A stretch of 9,119 bases of DNA from Acidaminococcaceae bacterium. GTDB lineage: Bacteria > Bacillota > Negativicutes > Acidaminococcales > Acidaminococcaceae. Below the pieces are notes generated by a model. It did no database searches. It worked only from the letters and a program-made list of their open reading frames with translations, and was not told the DNA's origin. The position numbers and the translations under genes are program-made. Each line of letters begins with the position of its first letter. Within the stretch, counting starts at the first letter, position 1. The stretch spans positions 1 to 9,119 of the forward strand of contig JAFSOW010000004.1 in assembly GCA_017443165.1 (NCBI GenBank), read 5' to 3'. This document shows positions 1 to 5,748 of this stretch, one piece after another.

Positions 1-2202
1 CACCGTCACCGCATCCTTCATGGCGCTGATCAGTTCATAGGCAGCCTGTGGTTTCAGGAGGCCTGCCATATCCTTAATGGCGATGATATTGGCGCCTGTC
101 CGTTCCAGTTCCTTCGCCATATCCACAAAATACTTCAGATTATATTTATCCCGCTCCGGATCCAGAATGTCCCCGGTGTAGCTCAGGGCCGGTTCCGCCA
201 CTTTGTTGCATTCACGCACCGCCTCGATGGACAGGCGCATGTTGTCCAGGCTGTTCAGGGAGTCGAAGATACGGAACACGTCCACGCCGTTCTTGGCGGA
301 CAGGCGGATAAACTCTTTTACCACGTTGTCCGGATAGCTGGTATAGCCAACCGCGTTGGCGCCGCGCAACAGCATCTGGAACAGCACGTTGGGCGCCGCT
401 TCCTTAAATGCCTGCAGGCGCTGCCAGGGGCTTTCGTCCAGGAAACGGTAGGCAACGTCAAAAGTCGCGCCGCCCCAGCATTCAAAAGAGAACAGTTCCG
501 GCAGCTTGCCGGCGGTATCTTTAATAACACGCAGCATATCCGCCGTGCGCAGGCGGGTAGCGAACAGGGACTGGTGGGCATCACGGAAAGTGGTATCCGT
601 CAGCAATACTTCCTTCTGCTCCTGTACCCACTTGGCCAGCCCTTCCGGCCCTTTGGCGTCCAGGATCTGTTTCGTGCCGGAAGGCAGGTCGCCGGTAAAG
701 GGTTTCGGCATGTTCATGGGCGCATAGTCCGGCTTCGGCATGACGCCCACGTTGGCGTATCCGTTTACGGTGATATCCCCGATATAATGCAGAAGTTTGG
801 TACCCCGGTCACGGCCTTCCGGGAAGTGGAACAGCTCCGGCGTCTCATCCAGGAAGTTCGTGGTATAGGTACCGTTGACAAAATGCGGGTGCTGCAGCAG
901 GTTCTCCAGGAACGCGATGTTGGTCTTCACGCCGCGGATACGGAATTCCTTCAGGCAGCGCAGCATCTTGGTAATGGTGATGTGATGGTTCAGGCCCCAG
1001 GTGGTAGCCTTCACCAGCAGGGAATCATAGTACGGGGTAATGACGGAGCCGGTAAAGGCATTGCCCGCGTCCAGACGGATGCCCATGCCGCCGCCGCTGC
1101 GGTAGGCGATGAGCTTACCCGTGTCGGGCATGAAGTTGTTCAGCGGGTCTTCCGTAGTGATACGGCACTGGATGGCTTCGCCCCGGATGCCGATCTTGTC
1201 CTGTTCAGGAATGCCCACTTCCGGACTGTGGATGCCATAGCCTTCCGCGATGCGGATCTGGCTCTGGACGATATCAATACCCGTAATAGCTTCCGTAACG
1301 GTATGTTCCACCTGGATACGGGGATTTACTTCAATAAAATAGAACTCGTCGTCGGCAGTGGCCAGAAACTCCACCGTACCCGCGCTGACGTAATCCACAT
1401 TTTTCATCAGTTTCACGGCCGCGTCGCAGATCCGCTTGCGCAGTTCCGGCTTCACGAAGGTGGCCGGCGCCATCTCCACCACTTTCTGGTGGCGGCGCTG
1501 CACGGAGCAGTCGCGCTCGAACAGGTGCACGATCTCGCCGTATTCGTCCCCCAGGATCTGTACTTCAATATGTTTCGGGTCTTTCAGATACTTTTCCAGA
1601 TAAATCTCATCGTTGCCAAAGGCTTTCAGCGCTTCGGACTTGGCCAGGGCATACGCGGTATCCACTTCCTCCGGGGAGTTGACCGCCCGCATGCCGCGGC
1701 CGCCGCCACCGTTGACCGCCTTGATCAGGAGCGGATAGCCGTATTTCTCGCCGAAAGCCCGCACCTCTTCCACGGAGGAAATGGGGCCGTCGCTGCCCGG
1801 AACCATGGGAATGTCCGCCAGTTTCGCCTGGACGCGTGCATTCACCTTGTCGCCGAACATGATCAGGTGTTCCACCCGGGGGCCAATAAAGATGAATCCT
1901 TCTTCCGCGCAGCGCTTGGCCAGCTCGGCGTTTTCCGACAGGAAACCGTAACCGGGATGGATGGCGTCCACATCATGTTCATGGGCAATCCGCATAATAT
2001 CCTCGATATCCAGATAGGCTTCCACCGGGCCCTTGCCCCGGCCTACCAGATACGCTTCATCGGCTTTATTGCGATGCAGGGATAAAGTATCCTCTTTGGA
2101 AAAAATCGCAATGGTGTGAATCCCCAGCTCGTTACAGGCGCGGAACACGCGGATGGCGATCTCGCCCCGGTTCGCAACTAAAACCGTCTTAATTTTTCTC
2201 AT
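1..2202 (-). CDS. pyc: Pyruvate carboxylase, N-terminal 734 residues (cut by left edge)
   Basis: Biotin enzyme that carboxylates pyruvate to oxaloacetate with ATP and bicarbonate in the cytoplasm. Seen: the reading frame is open to base 1. It starts MRKIKTVLVANRGEIA, followed by a biotin-carboxylase domain with the ATP-grasp loop GGGGRGM (165-171), ERDCSVQRRHQK (about 229-240), and EVNPRIQVEHTVTE (about 291-304). A carboxyltransferase domain follows, with LLTDTTFRDAHQS (metal-ligand Asp 541), FECWGGATFDVA (573-583) and LLRGANAVGY (611-620). Lys710 in IKDMAG fits the carbamylated metal-bridging lysine of the family. Having both domains on one chain separates this from acetyl-CoA carboxylase subunits and from oxaloacetate decarboxylase. 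Family enzymes are about 1,150 residues, so the rest of the carboxyltransferase domain and the biotin-carrier domain lie off the left edge. An AAGGAGGA ribosome site (2211-2218) sits 8 nt before the ATG. The gene diverges from the unknown gene at 2447. Confidence 0.96.
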   Translation of the reverse strand, partial: MRKIKTVLVANRGEIAIRVFRACNELGIHTIAIFSKEDTLSLHRNKADEAYLVGRGKGPVEAYLDIEDIMRIAHEHDVDAIHPGYGFLSENAELAKRCAEEGFIFIGPRVEHLIMFGDKVNARVQAKLADIPMVPGSDGPISSVEEVRAFGEKYGYPLLIKAVNGGGGRGMRAVNSPEEVDTAYALAKSEALKAFGNDEIYLEKYLKDPKHIEVQILGDEYGEIVHLFERDCSVQRRHQKVVEMAPATFVKPELRKRICDAAVKLMKNVDYVSAGTVEFLATADDEFYFIEVNPRIQVEHTVTEAITGIDIVQSQIRIAEGYGIHSPEVGIPEQDKIGIRGEAIQCRITTEDPLNNFMPDTGKLIAYRSGGGMGIRLDAGNAFTGSVITPYYDSLLVKATTWGLNHHITITKMLRCLKEFRIRGVKTNIAFLENLLQHPHFVNGTYTTNFLDETPELFHFPEGRDRGTKLLHYIGDITVNGYANVGVMPKPDYAPMNMPKPFTGDLPSGTKQILDAKGPEGLAKWVQEQKEVLLTDTTFRDAHQSLFATRLRTADMLRVIKDTAGKLPELFSFECWGGATFDVAYRFLDESPWQRLQAFKEAAPNVLFQMLLRGANAVGYTSYPDNVVKEFIRLSAKNGVDVFRIFDSLNSLDNMRLSIEAVRECNKVAEPALSYTGDILDPERDKYNLKYFVDMAKELERTGANIIAIKDMAGLLKPQAAYELISAMKDAVTV

Positions 2203-2318
2203 CTCGTGACTCCTCCTTGGAATGATCAGGCTATCGGGCAAAACCGGCGGAACAGGAAGCGCGCGTCCGAATACGCAAAAGTATAAAACCGGCGTCCCTC
2301 AGATATTGGCTCTATTGT

Positions 2319-2349
2319 ATTATAAGAAGTTTACAAATTCAACTGTCCA
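2319..2349 (-). promoter_or_regulatory. Candidate promoter for pyc
   Basis: On the minus strand a perfect TATAAT (plus 2319-2324) lies behind TGGACA (plus 2344-2349). The spacer is 19 bp, longer than ideal, so the -35 assignment is weak. If used, it gives pyc an untranslated leader of roughly 110 nt. I see no riboswitch-like fold in that leader. It does hold a 10-bp direct repeat, AAAACCGGCG on the plus strand at 2240-2249 and 2285-2294. Confidence 0.4.
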
Positions 2350-2357
2350 ATGCCATG

Positions 2358-2386
2358 TATACATTATTCTTGTAATGTGCTATAAT
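2358..2386 (+). promoter_or_regulatory. Promoter of the 534-residue unknown gene
   Basis: TATACA (2358-2363) and a perfect TATAAT (2381-2386) are separated by 17 bp. A TGC directly before the -10 makes it an extended -10 promoter. The -35 box lies inside the 10-bp palindrome ATGTATACAT (2355-2364). Expected transcription start is near 2393, about 55 nt before the ATG at 2447. The -35 is only a few bases from the -35 of the proposed pyc promoter, so the two divergent promoters are back to back and could compete or share a regulator. Confidence 0.65.
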
Positions 2387-2394
2387 GTAGCACA
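2376..2394. promoter_or_regulatory. 19-bp dyad over the -10 box, possible operator
   Basis: TGTGCTATAATGTAGCACA is a perfect 7-bp inverted repeat (TGTGCTA/TAGCACA) around a 5-bp centre, and the TATAAT box lies inside it. A repressor bound here would block the promoter directly. I cannot match the sequence to a named regulator. Confidence 0.4.
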
Positions 2395-2446
2395 CATAAA
2401 ATGTCCGCAGTTTAATCTGCTTTAATGTATTATATATGAGGTTACC

Positions 2447-4051
2447 ATGTCTTCTGAAAACAAAGTCACCAATACAAGTGCAAACTACAACAGCCTCTTC
2501 CTGTTCGTCGTCGACCATCTGGACAGCAAGGGAAACTACGACGGTTCCCCCCTGCCCGACAACCTGATGCGGGAGTATACCTACGGCGCCGAGGACGTCG
2601 CCATGTTCCAGCCCAAAGTCAACGAGAGCACCATGGAAGAAGCCAAGGATATCTACCTGCTACTTAAACAGTGGCTGAAACATCCTACACAAATTAATAA
2701 AAACAATCTGTATGAGAAAATTTACACGACGCCCCAGATTACCGTGTTCTTCGCCCTGGCCGGCCAGCTGCGGGGTGAAAAACTCAGCTACGACCTGCTG
2801 AATCTGGCCCAGGAATGGTTCTACACCGCCAAAGACCGGGAAGCGGTCAAGTTCGCCTATCTGATCTGCGGCCTCATCGGGCTGGACCAGGTCCGCAAAT
2901 CCTTTTCGGAACACCTGTACAACGACCTGTTCACCATGGCCCGCTGCGAGGAGTTTACCATTTTCCTGTGCATGGCCTGCCAGTTAAGCGAAACGCGGCC
3001 CCAGAAAGAGTTATGGTTCCTGGCCCGGCACACGGAAGGCTGGGGCAAGGCCATCACCCTGCTGATGCTGCAGTACCGCACCCCGACCCAGAAACGCTGG
3101 CTGCTGAAAAAAGGGCTGGAGCTGCGCATCTTCTGGCCGCCCCTGGCGCCGGTCATCATCAAGGAAAGCGACCTGCCCCGAACGCTGCAGCAGGAGGAAA
3201 TACCGGAAGATATTTATCTTGCCGCGTCCAACGTCATCATCAACTATATGATCTTCCTGATGCCCAACCAGACGCCGGCGGAAAATCCTTTTGAGAATTC
3301 CCTGATGGTGCCGGTCCATATCGCGCTGGAACCCCTGCTGCGGGACTTCCTGCGCCACGCGGAAACCTATGCCAAAACGCCGAAACAGCTGCTGACCATC
3401 TTTGCCATCAAAGACCGGCTGGAAGTGCTGGCGACGGAAAAGAAAGGCGCCGCCCTCTCCGCCAACGCGGCCCAACTGCTGATCGCCCGGTGCGACGCCC
3501 TGATTTACTGCAAAGACTGGGAACCGGAGATCCGCGCGTCCCTGTTCAATAAAGACGGAAACCTGAATTCGGAGATCGTGGATTTCGCCGCCGATCTGAA
3601 TATCGACATCTGGCCGGACGTGATCCGCTTCTACAACGAACGCCCGAAGGATCACGCGGCGCTGCGCTACCTGATGTTCGCAGAGGCCGGAGGGGACGAA
3701 AAGCGGATCGATACCCGCCGCCATCTGTTCCTGGACTGCGCCGAAGCCCATCTAAAACAGTATATGGACAATGAAGACCTGCTGATCAATTTTGCCCATT
3801 ACCTGAAAGATTATCCGGGGGAAGGGGAACCGCTGCTGCAGGCCTGCCTGACCTCCATTTACGAGCATGCTATCGGCATGGCCGCCCTGTCCGTGTCCGC
3901 CTGGCCCCGGGACAAGGTTCCCGTAACATTAAAAAAGGCTGTGATCCAGGCAATGAAGCTGAACCACAACCCGTTTATCGACCTGGTGCTGAAGTCGATC
4001 ATCGACGAACGGATACCCGCGCCGGTGGATTTTGATTTCGGGGATTTGTAA
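2447..4051 (+). CDS. Uncharacterised 534-residue soluble helical protein
   Basis: I do not recognise this protein. Seen: 534 residues, starting MSSENKVTNTSANYNS, with no signal peptide and no convincing membrane span, so probably cytoplasmic. Almost the whole length reads as amphipathic helices rich in Leu, Ala, Glu and Lys. Aromatic-rich patches include EWFYTAKDREAVKFAYLICG (about 123-142), ELWFLARHTEGWGKA (about 188-202) and LELRIFWPPLAP (about 224-235). This suggests an alpha-solenoid or HEAT-like scaffold, which is inference only. No ATPase, nuclease or metal-site motif is visible. The last residues (PVDFDFGDL) form an acidic tail. The start is the ATG with GAGG 5 nt upstream (2438-2441), behind a good promoter. 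Base composition matches pyc and the peptidase genes, so it looks native. It is a single gene, followed 19 nt after the stop by long-hairpin repeat copy A. Confidence 0.85.
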   Translation: MSSENKVTNTSANYNSLFLFVVDHLDSKGNYDGSPLPDNLMREYTYGAEDVAMFQPKVNESTMEEAKDIYLLLKQWLKHPTQINKNNLYEKIYTTPQITVFFALAGQLRGEKLSYDLLNLAQEWFYTAKDREAVKFAYLICGLIGLDQVRKSFSEHLYNDLFTMARCEEFTIFLCMACQLSETRPQKELWFLARHTEGWGKAITLLMLQYRTPTQKRWLLKKGLELRIFWPPLAPVIIKESDLPRTLQQEEIPEDIYLAASNVIINYMIFLMPNQTPAENPFENSLMVPVHIALEPLLRDFLRHAETYAKTPKQLLTIFAIKDRLEVLATEKKGAALSANAAQLLIARCDALIYCKDWEPEIRASLFNKDGNLNSEIVDFAADLNIDIWPDVIRFYNERPKDHAALRYLMFAEAGGDEKRIDTRRHLFLDCAEAHLKQYMDNEDLLINFAHYLKDYPGEGEPLLQACLTSIYEHAIGMAALSVSAWPRDKVPVTLKKAVIQAMKLNHNPFIDLVLKSIIDERIPAPVDFDFGDL

Positions 4052-4070
4052 GATAAACTGAACATAATAT

Positions 4071-4243
4071 TGTAATAAAAAGACTTCGCAAAACCGGAAA
4101 CGCTTGCTATTTCATGGGCTCATTTGCCTGTGGCTTCGAAACTCGGGGCTTCGCCCCTCATACAGTCTCGCCACGACGGCAGTTTTCGCCTCATGAAATC
4201 ACGCAAGCGTTTCCGATGTTTTGCTTAAGTCTTTTTTATTGCA
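4071..4243 (+). repeat. Long imperfect hairpin repeat, copy A, with terminator-like tail
   Basis: Starting 19 nt after the unknown gene's stop codon, this stretch can fold into one long hairpin. The outer left arm (4071-4116) pairs with the outer right arm (4192-4243), with only short bulges. Between them lies a 55-nt core (4126-4180) with a GGGGC-TTC-GCCCC tip (4145-4157). The right arm ends in CTTTTTTATT (4231-4240), as in a Rho-independent terminator reading in the plus direction. The core is 51/55 identical to the reverse complement of 5833-5887. The likely role is transcription termination or 3'-end protection of the upstream mRNA. A non-autonomous mobile repeat is the alternative. Confidence 0.8.
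4126..4180 (+). ncRNA. Conserved 55-nt core of the hairpin repeat, copy A
   Basis: This is the shared, sequence-conserved part of the two long hairpins. It begins GCCTGTGGC, closes with GCCAC...GGC, and carries an apical GGGGC-TTC-GCCCC stem. The four differences from copy B are at 4135, 4148, 4154 and 4161. Those at 4148 and 4154 are the two partners of one base pair (G:C here, A:T in copy B). This supports selection on a folded single strand. Whether it acts as RNA is not shown by sequence alone, and calling it an RNA element is inference. Confidence 0.45.
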
Positions 4244-4263
4244 TCTTTTTCGTTTCAGTTGTC

Positions 4264-4375
4264 TACAATTTGTAAGCAAAATCTTTTATATTCCTGAAGC
4301 AATGTATATTAGTGCCATCATGTGATAATTATCAGGAGAAAGAAAATCAACTGACTACAAATTGTAGTCAGTTGA
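4264..4375. promoter_or_regulatory. Cluster of palindromes in the AT-rich gap before the ATPase
   Basis: The region 4244-4440 has no gene I can support. It holds TACAATTTGTA (4264-4274), TGATAATTATCA (4323-4334) and a 29-bp dyad (4347-4375) of two perfect 14-bp arms around one central base. The centre of that dyad is TACAAATTGTA (4356-4366), the reverse complement of the first palindrome, so the same 11-bp site occurs twice, 92 bp apart. Read on the minus strand the large dyad is followed by TTTTCTTTCT, so it could also terminate leftward transcripts. Regulator-binding sites are the simplest reading. No regulator is encoded in the window. Confidence 0.5.
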
Positions 4376-4400
4376 CGGTAAATGCAATAGACGACGAAAT

Positions 4401-4481
4401 TACTTTAAGATTTTACCATTTTGCGCAAAATGTTTAAACACTACTTTAAGATTTTGTTGACTTGTGAAAAATCTTAAAGTA
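4401..4481. repeat. Three copies of TACTTTAAGATTTT around the ATPase promoter (operator array)
   Basis: Identical 14-mers lie in direct orientation at 4401-4414 and 4442-4455, and in inverted orientation at 4468-4481. The first two are 41 bp apart, about four helical turns. The second abuts the -35 box and the third fills the promoter spacer and enters the -10 box. Between copies one and two are the perfect palindromes CATTTTGCGCAAAATG (4417-4432) and TGTTTAAACA (4431-4440). The placement is typical of operators for a repressor that covers the promoter and may bend or loop DNA to an upstream site. Confidence 0.7.
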
Positions 4482-4485
4482 TAAT
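4457..4485 (+). promoter_or_regulatory. Near-consensus sigma-70 promoter of the ATPase gene
   Basis: TTGACT (4457-4462), a 17-bp spacer and a perfect TATAAT (4480-4485). Five of six -35 bases and all -10 bases match consensus at ideal spacing. Expected start is near 4492, about 75 nt before the TTG start of the ATPase. Such a strong promoter, buried in the 14-bp operator copies, points to a gene that is normally held off and can be switched on strongly. Confidence 0.8.
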
Positions 4486-4502
4486 TGAAACAGGGAAATC
4501 AC

Positions 4503-4574
4503 ATGGCTGATAACCTGCGGCAGGTACTGTCAGCCGGCGTATTGCATGGATTGGAGTGCATGACAATTGATTAA
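4503..4574 (+). CDS. Possible 23-residue leader ORF overlapping the ATPase start
   Basis: ATG at 4503 follows AGGGAA (4492-4497) and opens a 23-codon frame, MADNLRQVLSAGVLHGLECMTID, closed by TAA at 4572-4574. It overlaps the first 8 nt of the ATPase gene in another frame, so translation could be coupled across the overlap. It is the first start codon on the transcript predicted from the 4457-4485 promoter. I see no run of one amino acid as in classical attenuator peptides. It may be chance; nothing but position and ribosome site supports it. Confidence 0.35.
   Translation: MADNLRQVLSAGVLHGLECMTID
4506..4534 (+). other. Hairpin in the ATPase mRNA leader
   Basis: ACCTG-CGG-CAGGT (4513-4525) forms a 5-bp stem nested inside GCTGA/TCAGC (4506-4510 with 4530-4534), separated by a 2/4-nt internal loop. 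It lies inside the small leader ORF and ends about 19 nt before the GGAG (4553-4556) that serves the ATPase start. Ribosomes translating the leader ORF would open it. No T-run follows, so it is not a terminator. Confidence 0.35.
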
Positions 4575-5748
4575 AAGAGAGCATTATCTGGCGCAAATCA
4601 GACCGTTCTATGAAAGCGATCTGATAAAAATCATTACCGGAATCCGCCGGTGCGGAAAATCGATTATCCTGAACCAGGTCAGGGAAGAATTGGAAGCACA
4701 GCATAAAAAATGCCTGTTCCTGGATTTTGAACTGCGCCCGGTCCAAAGTAAAATACCGGACGCGGATGCGCTCATTTCATATGTTACAGAGCATTTGGGC
4801 AAAGAAAAACTGTATGTGTTTTTAGACGAAGTGCAGAATGTACAGGATTGGCATGAAGCCTGCAGGACACTGCGGCGGTCTGATTGTTCCGTGTTTATTA
4901 CCGGCAGTAACTCAAAGTTGCTTTCCAGAGAATTTACCAGAGAATTGTCCGGCCGTTATGTCTCTTTCCGGATCAGGCCCTTCGTCTACAGGGAGGCCAG
5001 AGAATATGCAGAGCAGTTAGGAAGACGTTTTGAAATTTCAGATTACCTGATCTGGGGCGGTTTTCCCGCGGCACTGGAGCAGCCGGATGAAGCTTCCAGG
5101 AAAAGGTATCTGAACGACCTGAATAACACGATTATTTATAATGACCTGGAGAACCGGTACAAAATTCGGAAACGGGATATTTTTGAACGGGTCGTTGATT
5201 ATGTGCTCATTTCCAACGCCAGGATATTCAGCGCCAAGTCCATTACGGATTACATGAAAGGCCAGAATATCGAAGTATCCGTTCCTACGGTCATTAAATA
5301 TCTTGGTTATCTGAAAGAGGCCTACGTGATAAAAGACGTGCCCTTGTATTCACCGAAAGCCAAAGCAAAACTGAATTACTACTACAAACTGTATAATGAA
5401 GACGTATCGTTGAACAGCATACGGCTTTCGGGAAACCGCTATGATCTGACCCATAACCTCGAGAATATTGTTTTGAACGAATTAATTTATATGGGATATG
5501 AGGTTTCCGTTTACAGCAATAAAGGCAGGGAAGTGGATTTTCGCGCTGTCAGGGGCGGTAAAATCTTTTTGGTTCAGGTTGCGTACAGTGTTGCCGAGGA
5601 CAAAGCGTATGAACGGGAGTTTTCTGCTTTTTCCGGCATAGACAATACTATGAAGAAGATCATTATTACAAACGATGACGTCGACTACTCGACAAGTACC
5701 GTTTATCATTATAAACTGAAAGACTTCCTTTGGATGGATGAACTGTAA
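4567..5748 (+). CDS. AAA_14/DUF4143-type ATPase, TTG start
   Basis: P-loop ATPase of the large, poorly understood family that pairs an AAA_14 domain with a C-terminal DUF4143 domain. Cellular role unknown. Seen in 393 residues: Walker A GIRRCGKS (25-32), Walker B YVFLDEVQ (83-90, Asp87-Glu88), a sensor-like ITGSNSKLL (111-119) and LSGRYVSFRIRPF (127-139). A winged-helix-like middle follows (about 200-260). The C-terminal region has NELIYMGYEV, REVDF (Asp324) and FLVQVAYS, a layout resembling a PD-(D/E)XK nuclease fold; the usual catalytic lysine is not evident, so nuclease activity is doubtful. The start is TTG: an in-frame TGA lies two codons upstream, GGAG is 10 nt before it, and the opening IKREHYLAQIRPF matches family N-termini as I know them. 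The gene is visibly more AT-rich than its neighbours, which suggests transfer. It sits alone behind a heavily palindromic promoter and between two inverted hairpin repeats. I see no partner gene. Confidence 0.88.
   Translation: MIKREHYLAQIRPFYESDLIKIITGIRRCGKSIILNQVREELEAQHKKCLFLDFELRPVQSKIPDADALISYVTEHLGKEKLYVFLDEVQNVQDWHEACRTLRRSDCSVFITGSNSKLLSREFTRELSGRYVSFRIRPFVYREAREYAEQLGRRFEISDYLIWGGFPAALEQPDEASRKRYLNDLNNTIIYNDLENRYKIRKRDIFERVVDYVLISNARIFSAKSITDYMKGQNIEVSVPTVIKYLGYLKEAYVIKDVPLYSPKAKAKLNYYYKLYNEDVSLNSIRLSGNRYDLTHNLENIVLNELIYMGYEVSVYSNKGREVDFRAVRGGKIFLVQVAYSVAEDKAYEREFSAFSGIDNTMKKIIITNDDVDYSTSTVYHYKLKDFLWMDEL

Noticed and set aside
574..2085. 503-residue open frame on the plus strand
   Set aside because: It is antisense to pyruvate carboxylase, whose motifs run without a break on the minus strand. 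The long opposite frame is a side effect of GC-rich codons, and its translation is low-complexity with no family features.
2222..2425. 67-codon plus-strand frame in the divergent region
   Set aside because: It has no ribosome site, overlaps both promoters, and its translation looks like non-coding AT-rich DNA.
3011..3751. 246-residue minus-strand frame
   Set aside because: It lies wholly inside the 534-residue gene on the opposite strand, which has a promoter, ribosome site and normal start. No independent signal supports the reverse frame.
4071..4243. Insertion sequence remnant with a transposase
   Set aside because: No transposase fragment is found in any frame in or near either hairpin copy, so at most it is a non-autonomous element.
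4323..4334. TGATAATTATCA as a Fur box
   Set aside because: Only a single GATAAT/ATTATC pair is present, lacking the 19-bp layout, and no iron-related gene follows.
4356..4366. TACAAATTGTA as a BlaI/MecI or CopY operator
   Set aside because: Those operators have TACA and TGTA separated by two bases; here three bases separate them, and no beta-lactamase or copper gene is near.
4401..4481. CRISPR-like array from the repeated 14-mers
   Set aside because: Only three copies, one inverted, with uneven short spacing that fits a promoter operator; no cas gene is present.
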